A stretch of DNA of 64,000 nucleotides from a virus. The stretch lies in the IMG/VR virus record IMGVR_UViG_3300017763_003471, positions 1-64,000 of that record. One strand, given 5' to 3'. Under the pieces are notes generated by a model. That model was not told the origin of the DNA. It made no database searches and saw only the letters and a list, made by a program, of their open reading frames with translations. The translations under genes were made by a program, and so were the position numbers. This document shows positions 33,639 to 41,788 of this stretch, in pieces (the first letter of the stretch is position 1; every line of letters begins with the position of its first letter).

Positions 33639-35314
33639 TATTTCTTTAATGCTTCCTCTAATACTTCCTCATGGCTCTTTCCGTTAAACAGAAACTTTCT
33701 ATGCCAATCATATGCATGTGGAGCCATTTCTCCTTGTGCCTCACTTAATTTTCTGCAATATTCAAACATGATATCTGCTTTATTCATTAATTCTTTTTTA
33801 GTATTTAGTTCAACTGTATCATCGAAATGCCCCATGGCAGTTGCTACAGTCATCCACATATAGTCTGGATATAAACTATTTCCTATTTGATTATAAGGGT
33901 TTTTGTATTCTTTCCATATGGCTTCTTTATGATTATGTTTCTTACCATACTCTTTTTGTTTCTTCCAAAAGTTAGTATCTTCTCTATTCGTAAGTGTATA
34001 ATGATATGCAATAAAGTCTGCAACATGGTCTTCTAAACCGTTCATACTCTTATTGTATGCATGTATACTTCCTGCTGATATAATTTCATCATCTTCTTGT
34101 TGTCGATTTACGAATCTATCTAATAATTGTATACCCCATTGTGATATGTACATTGCATTGCCTTCCATTGGTTCAATAAATGAATGACTCATTCCTATAC
34201 TTAACACATTTTTATTCCATGGTGTGACCATACGTCCTGCTTTCCATGAAATATGTTTTGGTGGTTTGATAAACTCATAACCTTCCCAATACTTTTTAAA
34301 CTTTTCCATTGCATCTTCTGGAGATATCTCAGTTCTATCAAAGATATATCCTGAACCCATTCTATTATATAATGAGATAATAAAGTTCCAACCTTCATCT
34401 TGTGCATATGTTTGTGTGTAAGGTCTAAACTCGTTATAAACATCTTTATATTTTAATGGACCAACTACTGCATCCTGTGTATGAATAAAGTCATAATCAT
34501 GCCATTCATTATTCATTCCACCTACTAATACTTTATGTAAACCTGAACAATCGACAAACAAATCGGCTTCGTGTTCTGTGCCATCTTCTAATAATAGTTT
34601 AGTAATATAACCGTCCTCATCTTTGATGATTTCTTTTACATCACCTATGATATGCTGAACACCTTTAGGTAAAGCAACTTTGTCTCTAATAAGTTCTGGA
34701 AATCTATTTGCATCTAAATGAAATGAGTATGACTGCCAGTCTCCGAGTAAAGGATTGTCATTCATATCAAATGGTGCCTTATTACCGTCCATCAGATAAT
34801 GTTGTTCATGCGTATCTTGTGAGGATTCTTTAGGATTTCTTTTACCCTCACGTACTAATTGTAACCAATAGTCATTCCATTTATCATCTACTCCTGCCTC
34901 GCCTTTAGAGTTAGTAAAATAATCATCAGTTGTTAATTGATTATAAAAACTAGATGTTAGATGTTTTTCTGGCAATGTAAATGAAAATGAATAGTATTGT
35001 ACATCTTCTTTTGGTGCGTTCCAATGGTCTGTAACATGGTGTCGTTTGCCTGGTGAACTCCAACCAACAAACTTATTGCCTAATTTATAAATTGAATTTG
35101 TATAACTCATCCAATCTCTTTCCTCAAGTCCTAAAGTTTCTAGTAAATCATTTACTTGAGGAACTACACTCTCTCCTACACCTATAATAGGAATAGTATC
35201 ACTCTCAATTATTTTAACATCTAACCAAGGGTGTTTATTTTTCATGTAACCTGCAGTGAACCAACCGTTTATTCCACCGCCAACGATTACAAGTTTGTTT
35301 AATTTAGTTTTCAT
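33638..35314 (-). CDS. Flavin-dependent tryptophan halogenase-like protein
   Basis: 558 residues, normal for the family (500-550). N-terminal FAD loop VIVGGGINGWFTAGY (about 9-23) and GVGESVVPQ (about 45-53) are clear. The WxWxIP motif that separates halogenases from monooxygenases is degenerate: the corresponding stretch is EGWNFIISLYNR, keeping the first Trp only. The C-terminal MSHSFIEPMEGN segment (family: FxEPLESTG) is recognisable. It might halogenate or hydroxylate an ACP-bound or free aromatic or acyl substrate, with reduced flavin supplied elsewhere. Coupled to the ligase (2 nt gap) and the desaturase. Confidence 0.82.
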   Translation of the reverse strand: MKTKLNKLVIVGGGINGWFTAGYMKNKHPWLDVKIIESDTIPIIGVGESVVPQVNDLLETLGLEERDWMSYTNSIYKLGNKFVGWSSPGKRHHVTDHWNAPKEDVQYYSFSFTLPEKHLTSSFYNQLTTDDYFTNSKGEAGVDDKWNDYWLQLVREGKRNPKESSQDTHEQHYLMDGNKAPFDMNDNPLLGDWQSYSFHLDANRFPELIRDKVALPKGVQHIIGDVKEIIKDEDGYITKLLLEDGTEHEADLFVDCSGLHKVLVGGMNNEWHDYDFIHTQDAVVGPLKYKDVYNEFRPYTQTYAQDEGWNFIISLYNRMGSGYIFDRTEISPEDAMEKFKKYWEGYEFIKPPKHISWKAGRMVTPWNKNVLSIGMSHSFIEPMEGNAMYISQWGIQLLDRFVNRQQEDDEIISAGSIHAYNKSMNGLEDHVADFIAYHYTLTNREDTNFWKKQKEYGKKHNHKEAIWKEYKNPYNQIGNSLYPDYMWMTVATAMGHFDDTVELNTKKELMNKADIMFEYCRKLSEAQGEMAPHAYDWHRKFLFNGKSHEEVLEEALKK

Positions 35315-35316
35315 AT

Positions 35317-36681
35317 CTACTCCACAAATTGTTCTTTGACAACATGTCTTTGAACTTTTCCCATAGGATTTCTAGGTAATGGGTTTTTAGTAACAATAAT
35401 TTCTTTAGGTATCTCGTACTGAAATAGTTTGTCTTTAACAAAGTCCATCAATTCAAGACTATTTATCTCGCTATCCGTACTGACTACTGCAACTATTTCT
35501 TTCTCTCCTAGACCTCTGTCACGATATGTTACACAAACTTCGTTAACATTATCATGTGGTAAAAACATATTCTCTACTCTAACAGGAGATACATTATAAC
35601 TATTAACTTTGATTAAATCAGTTTTACGTGATTTATAAAATAAAAGATTATGCTGAGTTTCTAATACATCACCAGTACACCAATAGCCATCTTTGTCTAT
35701 AGGTGTTTCTTGATTCAAGTATCCTTCTGTAACACAATCACCTTTAATCCAAGCAACACCATATCTATCTAATTTAAAATCATAGTTATCAGTAATATGA
35801 ATCTGTAAAGGATATGGATCATCTGGAGTTGCTAAGTGTGTAAACATTGGTACATGAGTTTCAGTACAACCATATAAGTTTCTTAATGCAGGTGCTCCTT
35901 TATCAAATAGTTCTTGTAGCATTTCTTTAGGACAAACTGTACTACCGAAACCTAACTCACGCCAATGAGATAAGTCTGCCTCTTTCCATCCTCTTGTTTT
36001 AGATAATGCTAACATCATAGCAGGAACAATAATACCTATAGTAGGTTTGTATTCTTTACATATTTGTATGTAACGTCTAGCATTAAACATTTCACAAATT
36101 ACTGTACACCCTTTCATTAGACCTGGAAGTGTATAAAGATACAGACCACCAATAGTCCAAGGAGGAAGTTGTGAAAGTATTACATCGTCACTTGTTAAAG
36201 TTTGTATTAGTATGTTTTGTATTGAACCTTGAATGCAAGCCATTCTAGTATGTGGGACCGCCTTAGGCTCTCCTGTAGTACCGCTAGTAAATATAACGGT
36301 ATACAAATCATCTGCACCTTTGGCAAACATTAAGCCTTTATTATGTGGCTCTAGTTTTGATGCATCGTCCTCACTTAGAATTATATGATTTGGGTGACTT
36401 GCATTCTTTATACGTTCAACTATCTCATCAGATAAATTGGGAAACGTTGGCATGAATGTTACTCCTAAGGCATCACACGCCAGCACCATTCTTACATAAT
36501 GATATTCTTTTTCACTCGCAAATAATACTCGCTCACCAGGTCTGATGGCTGTAGATAATGTAGCAGATAGTTTCTCCACACTATCAACTAATTCGCTATA
36601 TGTGTATTTCTTATCATGGCATATCAGGGCAGTTTTACTGCCGTGGATCTTTGCCTGTGCTTTAATTGTTTCCCAAATCAT
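35317..36681 (-). CDS. AMP-forming acyl-CoA/acyl-ACP ligase
   Basis: 454 residues, shorter than typical 500-550. Adenylation motifs: IFTSGTTGEPK (A3), NLYGCTETH (A5), YWCTGDV (A7), KTDLIKVNSYNVSP (A8) and the catalytic Lys in NPMGKVQ (A10). It activates a carboxylic acid as acyl-AMP and passes it to CoA or ACP. First gene of the acyl operon. The -10 box ends only 5 nt before the ATG, and no Shine-Dalgarno can fit, so translation is probably leaderless. The substrate (fatty or aryl acid) is not readable. Confidence 0.92.
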   Translation of the reverse strand: MIWETIKAQAKIHGSKTALICHDKKYTYSELVDSVEKLSATLSTAIRPGERVLFASEKEYHYVRMVLACDALGVTFMPTFPNLSDEIVERIKNASHPNHIILSEDDASKLEPHNKGLMFAKGADDLYTVIFTSGTTGEPKAVPHTRMACIQGSIQNILIQTLTSDDVILSQLPPWTIGGLYLYTLPGLMKGCTVICEMFNARRYIQICKEYKPTIGIIVPAMMLALSKTRGWKEADLSHWRELGFGSTVCPKEMLQELFDKGAPALRNLYGCTETHVPMFTHLATPDDPYPLQIHITDNYDFKLDRYGVAWIKGDCVTEGYLNQETPIDKDGYWCTGDVLETQHNLLFYKSRKTDLIKVNSYNVSPVRVENMFLPHDNVNEVCVTYRDRGLGEKEIVAVVSTDSEINSLELMDFVKDKLFQYEIPKEIIVTKNPLPRNPMGKVQRHVVKEQFVE

Positions 36682-36686
36682 ATCTA

Positions 36687-36715
36687 ATTATAACAAAAAA
36701 AAGGAGAGAAGTCAA
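36687..36715 (-). promoter_or_regulatory. Sigma-70 promoter of the acyl operon, leaderless
   Basis: TTGACT (36715-36710), 17-nt spacer, TATAAT (36692-36687). The -35 lies exactly within the loop of the upstream terminator and the T-tract forms part of the spacer. The expected start site coincides with the ATG of the ligase. Confidence 0.8.
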
Positions 36716-36726
36716 GACCTCTCTCC
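36695..36726 (-). terminator. Strong rho-independent terminator after MoxR
   Basis: A perfect 7-bp stem GGAGAGA/TCTCTCC with a 10-nt loop followed by eight T on the minus strand, 27 nt past the MoxR stop codon. It separates the MoxR transcript from the acyl operon. Confidence 0.88.
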
Positions 36727-36753
36727 CTTGGAAACGCAATAAAGTGTCTGCTC

Positions 36754-37881
36754 TTATGCGTTATGAGCCTCGATAATTAACTTACCGTATTTCTTAAAGA
36801 ACTCCTCGATACAAGGAACCTTCCTAGGCTCTAGTGGAAGTTTGTAAACTTTTAGTGCAGTTCTACCACCTAGAACAATCATTTCAGTTTCAAAGTTATC
36901 CATCATGAACCTGAAAAAGTTATCAGCCATTTTGTATAACTCGTCCATTTTGCCTTTGTTCTTTTCGGCATGTTCTTTTAACTCGTAACAAAGTGATGCA
37001 GTTAAAGAAAACATAGCTGAGATTTCCTTAGCTTCCCTAGATACCGTTTTCACCTTACCATTTAAGATATCAGTTGGATTAGGGAGTTTACCTGAAATCG
37101 CTCTGTGAGCCATAAACTTAGTAGCAACACCATCACCGACAGTACCTGCAATCAAGTCATGAAGTTTACTATCATCAATAGTCTCGTCCTTAGTAGGCAT
37201 CAACTGTGATGTAAATGTCCAAGACCTTGGAGTTGCGAAAGCCCTTGATGCAGTTTTAGGGTCAAAGTTAAACAAGTCCATCTTGTTAGATGTTAAGTAA
37301 CCTACAACATCAGAATGGATTTTGTTTTCAAGAGCCCAAGTCTGCCAATCTTCAAAGTCAACACCCATTTCTAAGTGTACAAATCTGTTAGCAAGTGGAG
37401 AAGGCATTCTATAAGCAACACCTCTATCTGATTCTCTGTTACCAGCGGCAACGATTAGAACATTATCAGGAAGTGTATAAGAACCTAACCTTCTATTAAG
37501 AATAAGTTGATAAGCCGCCGCTTGTACTGATTGCGGTGCTTGGTTCATTTCATCTAAAAACAATACAATGTTTTCAAACTGGTCAGCAAGTTCTTGACTT
37601 GGTAAATCAGCAGGAGGAGCCCACATCATTTGACCTGTCTTTTCATTGTAATAAGGGATACCTCTTAAATCAGTAGGTTCCATAAGAGCAAGTCTAAGGT
37701 CAATCATATAACCTGACCTTTCTTGCGTAATAGTATCAACTATTTCAGATTTACCGACACCCGGAGGGCCCCATATAAACACTGGTCTTTGCCTATTAAA
37801 AGCATAGTTGATTTCAGCTTTAATGTCGCTAGGTCTTACGATCCTAACATCCATATCATTCATTGAAACTTGTGCAGACAT
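36754..37881 (-). CDS. MoxR-type AAA+ ATPase
   Basis: 375 residues from the ATG at 37881, which has AAAGGA in front; an earlier ATG at 37905 is nearly at the transcript start. Walker A WGPPGVGKSE (about 38-47), Walker B VLFLDEMNQ (about 105-113) and a sensor segment AAGNRESD (about 145) are visible. MoxR ATPases remodel or activate VWA-domain partners, here most likely the protein at 28849. Promoter and leader are almost identical to that gene's. Confidence 0.9.
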   Translation of the reverse strand: MSAQVSMNDMDVRIVRPSDIKAEINYAFNRQRPVFIWGPPGVGKSEIVDTITQERSGYMIDLRLALMEPTDLRGIPYYNEKTGQMMWAPPADLPSQELADQFENIVLFLDEMNQAPQSVQAAAYQLILNRRLGSYTLPDNVLIVAAGNRESDRGVAYRMPSPLANRFVHLEMGVDFEDWQTWALENKIHSDVVGYLTSNKMDLFNFDPKTASRAFATPRSWTFTSQLMPTKDETIDDSKLHDLIAGTVGDGVATKFMAHRAISGKLPNPTDILNGKVKTVSREAKEISAMFSLTASLCYELKEHAEKNKGKMDELYKMADNFFRFMMDNFETEMIVLGGRTALKVYKLPLEPRKVPCIEEFFKKYGKLIIEAHNA

Positions 37882-37891
37882 ATTTTCATTT

Positions 37892-37947
37892 CCTTTGTTT
37901 TTCATTATGTATACATAATAACACGATTCTTGATTCTGTCAAGTTTT
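37892..37947 (-). repeat. 56-bp promoter-leader direct repeat, copy 2
   Basis: Same orientation as 30179-30234 with two mismatches, both in the promoter spacer. It contains the MoxR promoter and leader. The two copies are 7.7 kb apart. Confidence 0.9.
37915..37942 (-). promoter_or_regulatory. Sigma-70 promoter, extended -10, for MoxR
   Basis: TTGACA (37942-37937), 16 nt, TATTAT (37920-37915), TGt extension, followed by the palindrome TATGTATACATA. Confidence 0.8.
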
Positions 37948-37983
37948 TGGACCTAATTAATTATCCAATAAAATCAACTATTT

Positions 37984-38364
37984 TTAATCTAATTTGGAAA
38001 TAATGTACTTTTGTTCAACCCAGTCTTGTAATCCAAGCAGTGATATTTCAGCCGCAATAGCTTCCTCATACACTCTAAGACGTTGATTCGTTAGTATATA
38101 TGGACTTTTTAAGTATCTATCAAGCACTAGAATCATCTTACCCGATTGCTCAAGTTTGATAAAATCTCCGTCTTTATTGGTTTGTTTGATTACGTACTCT
38201 TTGAAATGGGATTTTAATATATTAGCACCGAATGATGTTAATCTAAAGTTTTTATTGTTTTCAGAGGAACTAATGAAAATATCGTTGAGGCGGAATTCTT
38301 TGCGGCCTGCTTTTCGACCTTTGGTATGTGCATTAAGATACTTTATCAGTTCATCTTTTAACAC
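37984..38364 (-). CDS. Conserved phage hypothetical protein (126 aa)
   Basis: A basic, mostly helical protein (KYLNAHTKGRKAGRKEFRLN...), no recognised domain. It shares one base with the stop of the preceding gene and therefore is coupled to it. RNA- or DNA-binding is possible from its charge. Confidence 0.65.
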   Translation of the reverse strand: MLKDELIKYLNAHTKGRKAGRKEFRLNDIFISSSENNKNFRLTSFGANILKSHFKEYVIKQTNKDGDFIKLEQSGKMILVLDRYLKSPYILTNQRLRVYEEAIAAEISLLGLQDWVEQKYIISKLD

Positions 38365-38654
38365 TAGTCTAACTCTAGTTTCTCGCCTTTGGTCAAAACA
38401 TAAACTTCAAAGTCTTCACAACGGAATAAGCTATTTAATCTTTGTGCCAGGTTGATAGCATGTCCTGGATTAGAGAACGATACTTTCTTATACTTTGGTC
38501 CTGGGAAATTTACTAATGAATTTAAACTACGTAGGTTGATTGCTATTCCTTTGTGAAAAACCGCATACACGGCTTCTGCTTTAAGGACTTGCTCACTTCG
38601 GTAGGTTTTATTATCCGTATGCTCAAGTAGAATAGTTGGTTTAGGTCTTGCCAT
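38364..38654 (-). CDS. Conserved T4-like phage protein (96 aa)
   Basis: MARPKPTILL at the start, then NFPGPKYKKVSFSNPGHAINLAQRLN. I recall close relatives in cyanophage-type T4-like genomes, always without known function. The Shine-Dalgarno AAGGA and a late-type GATAAATA at 38682-38689 precede it. Confidence 0.7.
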   Translation of the reverse strand: MARPKPTILLEHTDNKTYRSEQVLKAEAVYAVFHKGIAINLRSLNSLVNFPGPKYKKVSFSNPGHAINLAQRLNSLFRCEDFEVYVLTKGEKLELD

Positions 38655-38681
38655 ATGAATTCCTTGTTATTTTACTACTTG

Positions 38682-38689
38682 TATTTATC
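38682..38689 (-). promoter_or_regulatory. Late-type promoter candidate
   Basis: GATAAATA on the minus strand, 27 nt before the gene starting at 38654; fits the NATAAATA late motif. Confidence 0.45.
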
Positions 38690-38725
38690 TAAATTTAATG
38701 ATAAATGTTCGTAGTTAACTTATAT

Positions 38726-39997
38726 TTATCTTGCTTTGTTTCTTTGGTCAAGCCATGACTGTAATTGAGCCGGATCCTTTTCATTAAGTATAAAACTAAA
38801 TTCAAGTTCTTCATACCCTGTAAATTCATCACCACGTTTTACTTTAATTGTCATTGTGTCACCAGGAAATGCATGTAATCCTGCTTCGATGATATTCATA
38901 GGTCCGTATACTTCTTTACCATTAATCTCTAAAAAGATGTCACCTTGTTGTACTCCGGCTTCCCATATGGGACTATCTTCATCTATGCCTTCTAAATCAA
39001 CATACATCATCTTTCTATCTTTACGAGGTAAGTCTAGTATCTCTTTATCTTTTAATTCATCATATGTCCATATCTTAAATGAAAATGGTAATTCAGCATA
39101 AGGAACCCATGATACAGGTTCTTCTTCTGTCCAATTGTCTAATATGTAATTAAGAGACCTTTGTGAAATTTCTGATTGTACTGCTAATCCTACACCATCC
39201 CATCCAGGTGTTTGTCTTCCTGGAGATAGAATACTAAGTATAACACCAGCTACTTTTCCGTCCATAGTTAATACTGGACCACCACTGTTACCTTGATTGA
39301 CAACTGCATCTACTTGTAGATGTAATGTATATGGACCTGTACCAAATCTGTTTGTATAACTAATGCTACCTACTGTCGCAGTATAAGGTAAAGACATTCC
39401 ATGACCAATAACTACTATTGGATCACCTTCAGTTATATCTAATCTTGAATCTTTGATAAACTCTAGTGCTTCCCAAGGTTCATCATCTACCTTTTCTACT
39501 CTCAGAACCGCAATATCGGCTACTGGATCAAAGCCTACAATCTCTGCTTCATACGGCCACCATTCTGTAGCAGTATTAATTTCTAACTTAATATTGAGTG
39601 GTAATGCTATTTTTCTTTCTATTACGTGAAAGTTTGTTACAATATATCCATGTGTATCTGTTACTTTAGCAAAGAAACCTGTCCCTTGACCACCTAGATT
39701 GTTAACAAAGGCATCATCGCCCGGTACCATTTTTACTTGTACAACTTGCTTATAACTCTCATGGATAACATGCTTGATATCACGTTCGCCATCAAATCCT
39801 TTACCATTGAATACCCAACCATTCAAATCATATATAAAATTACCAGGACCTTCGCCGACGTTTTCAAATGTCCAACCGATGCCCTCATGTATCTTCTCTT
39901 GTATTTCTCTTACATATGAGTTAGCCACAAATGATAATATCACTGCAACTGAGATAATCCCTGTCCACTTCAACGCCTTCTTAATCATACGAATCAT
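38726..39997 (-). CDS. HtrA/DegP-like serine protease with PDZ domain
   Basis: 423 residues. One N-terminal TM/signal-anchor (about 11-26, after a Lys-rich start) would face the rest to the periplasm. The chymotrypsin-fold triad is complete: His124 (TNFHVIE), Asp161 (DPVADIAVL) and Ser238 (NQGNSGGPV). One PDZ domain follows at about 335-410 (SPIWEAGVQQGDIFLEINGK). Cellular HtrA proteins degrade or refold misfolded envelope proteins. A phage copy might protect the envelope during heavy synthesis of membrane or exported proteins, or act in host takeover. Good Shine-Dalgarno AAAGGAG. Confidence 0.9.
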   Translation of the reverse strand: MIRMIKKALKWTGIISVAVILSFVANSYVREIQEKIHEGIGWTFENVGEGPGNFIYDLNGWVFNGKGFDGERDIKHVIHESYKQVVQVKMVPGDDAFVNNLGGQGTGFFAKVTDTHGYIVTNFHVIERKIALPLNIKLEINTATEWWPYEAEIVGFDPVADIAVLRVEKVDDEPWEALEFIKDSRLDITEGDPIVVIGHGMSLPYTATVGSISYTNRFGTGPYTLHLQVDAVVNQGNSGGPVLTMDGKVAGVILSILSPGRQTPGWDGVGLAVQSEISQRSLNYILDNWTEEEPVSWVPYAELPFSFKIWTYDELKDKEILDLPRKDRKMMYVDLEGIDEDSPIWEAGVQQGDIFLEINGKEVYGPMNIIEAGLHAFPGDTMTIKVKRGDEFTGYEELEFSFILNEKDPAQLQSWLDQRNKAR

Positions 39998-40010
39998 TCA
40001 GATTCTCCTT

Positions 40011-40199
40011 TTATGATTGGAATTTGCCTCCGTCGAGTACCTGGTCCTTGTCTTTATCACTTTCTTTTAGTTCAAGTAGTAAAGTTGCTAGTTCATTTTC
40101 AATGCCTTTTGCCTGTTCGATTGACAAACGGATACTTGTGTCGCCTCTTAAATTTGCTCGATTTATGATAGCGATTAAATCCTTTAAATTTTTATACAT
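40011..40199 (-). CDS. Small helical hypothetical protein (62 aa)
   Basis: Predominantly helical with Leu/Glu heptads (IENELATLLLELKESDKDK), so a coiled coil is possible. Coupled one base to the preceding gene and 13 nt before the protease start. No family recognised. Confidence 0.55.
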   Translation of the reverse strand: MYKNLKDLIAIINRANLRGDTSIRLSIEQAKGIENELATLLLELKESDKDKDQVLDGGKFQS

Positions 40200-40693
40200 T
40201 AATCTTGTTTACTAGCTTTTAGTACCTCTGCTTCAAGTTCTGTCTTAGTCTTGAATGGACCGACGAATTCATAATTATCCAATGTTTCTAATTTGACACA
40301 ATACGTATTACGCCAAACGCCACTAAAATGTAGGCCATAATAGCCAGCGGCATAATATGTTTTGCTTGTATCACTCTTTGTGTAAACAGGTATTTGTTTT
40401 CCAGATTTCTCTTCCATACCTGAGTTACAAGCCTTGTGTTTGCACGGATAACCATTAACTTCGTCAAGTGCCTTTCCGTATTCTACACTGTCTATTTTAT
40501 TGACAAGTTTCGGTGTTAAGATGGCCTTACCATACTTTGTTGTGAGAGCATCAAGGTCTAGGTAGTCAACACCTTTACTCCTCATGATTACTTCAAAGTT
40601 AGAAGTACTATCTTCTTTTCTGATAGTGCCGAGTTTAACTCCAGCATCTTCCAGTATCCAAAACTTGTCTTTTATAATTTCTGTTGTATACAT
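40199..40693 (-). CDS. Conserved phage hypothetical protein (164 aa)
   Basis: A mixed alpha/beta protein with paired cysteines (PCKHKAC, about 83-89) that could bind zinc, and a Tyr/Gly-rich stretch YYAAGYYGLHF. No enzyme motif recognised. Its leader starts with a late-type promoter and a 10-bp hairpin at 40713-40747. Confidence 0.6.
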   Translation of the reverse strand: MYTTEIIKDKFWILEDAGVKLGTIRKEDSTSNFEVIMRSKGVDYLDLDALTTKYGKAILTPKLVNKIDSVEYGKALDEVNGYPCKHKACNSGMEEKSGKQIPVYTKSDTSKTYYAAGYYGLHFSGVWRNTYCVKLETLDNYEFVGPFKTKTELEAEVLKASKQD

Positions 40694-40712
40694 TTAATAC
40701 CCATTGAAACCA

Positions 40713-40747
40713 TTTGCACGAATTAACTTCGTACAAATGTATTTATC
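40713..40747 (-). promoter_or_regulatory. Late-type promoter followed by a 10-bp leader hairpin
   Basis: GATAAATA (40747-40740) followed immediately by TTTGTACGAA-GTTAA-TTCGTGCAAA (40737-40713), ten pairs with one G-U. The hairpin would begin at or near the transcript 5' end and may stabilise the mRNA of the 164-aa protein. No T-tract. Confidence 0.5.
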
Positions 40748-40803
40748 CTTTCTTGTCGGTCTTTTCCACGGTGTCAAAAAAGTTACGTAATGTAAATTTG
40801 ACA

Positions 40804-41778
40804 CTAAGACTTTTCAATTATTTGACGTTCAAACTCACGCAAACGTTTAAACACACTCATTAACTCAATAAGAGTAGGCCATGCTTTAAATAGATATTGA
40901 AGTGAACCTTCTACTCTACCGAATGCACGAATAATCTGTTGCATGACACCTAATGTCACAACCCCTGCCACAATCGCAGGTGCTAAGAACACATAGGCAC
41001 TTAATACGTTTGCTTGTAGATATGTAATACGACCTACATTAAAATACAAATAACGCAAATAAGATTTAAAATGAATTGCCCGAACGCCTTCAAACAGTTC
41101 ATTAATTGTTTTCGGTCTAACGTTACCATCATCTTCTGCAATAACTAATATCTTTCGATATGCGGCTTCTTTCTTTTGTAAGTCATATTCAACTCCTACT
41201 AGACGTAGCAACCAACCTAACCCAATTAAGAATAAAGTACCACCTACTGACCAAACAATAGCACCTGTAATCAATCCGTATTGCCAATCCCCAAAGAAGA
41301 AGATAGGAATACCTACTGATAAACCAAATAGAATAGGAACAAACTGTACTAGAACCATAATTGATTCAATGAAACTTGTACCTAATCCTTCCATGATACG
41401 TGAAAATTTAATCGTATCTTCTTGCACCCTTTGTGCGGCACCTTCAATAGTTCTTGCTTTATCATATACACTATGATACCAATCTACCATTGCAGTACGC
41501 CATCTAAATAAAAAGTGTGCAGTAAAGAAACTCACTGCTACTGCAATAGCAACATATATCATTGCTAGATATATAAAAGTTCCTAAACTAGCCCAATACT
41601 CACCAATAGTGATAGCATTGGGTGTTGCTAAGGCTTTTTGAATCATATCATAAAACTGACCAAACCATTCGTTAATCTTAACATCAATCTCAACTTGTAT
41701 CCAGAGTGATGATAGGATTAATGCTGACCCTAACCAAGACCATAAGGCCCATTCTTTCTGTGTAAAAAATCTAAACAT
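40804..41778 (-). CDS. sbmA: SbmA/BacA-family peptide transporter
   Basis: 324 residues. Strong match to SbmA/BacA: NEWFGQFYDMIQKAL, FLFRWRTAM, IEGAAQRVQEDT (about 117-128), VEAAYRK-type EAAYRKILV and IIRAFGRVEGSLQYL. About 80 N-terminal residues of the 406-aa E. coli protein, its first TM region, are absent, but the conserved core with 6-7 TM segments is complete. SbmA imports peptides such as microcins using the proton gradient and has no ATPase domain. Good Shine-Dalgarno AAGGAG. The presence in a phage is striking; it may import peptides or handle the product of the radical SAM array. Confidence 0.92.
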   Translation of the reverse strand: MFRFFTQKEWALWSWLGSALILSSLWIQVEIDVKINEWFGQFYDMIQKALATPNAITIGEYWASLGTFIYLAMIYVAIAVAVSFFTAHFLFRWRTAMVDWYHSVYDKARTIEGAAQRVQEDTIKFSRIMEGLGTSFIESIMVLVQFVPILFGLSVGIPIFFFGDWQYGLITGAIVWSVGGTLFLIGLGWLLRLVGVEYDLQKKEAAYRKILVIAEDDGNVRPKTINELFEGVRAIHFKSYLRYLYFNVGRITYLQANVLSAYVFLAPAIVAGVVTLGVMQQIIRAFGRVEGSLQYLFKAWPTLIELMSVFKRLREFERQIIEKS

Positions 41779-41788
41779 ATGTAACTCC

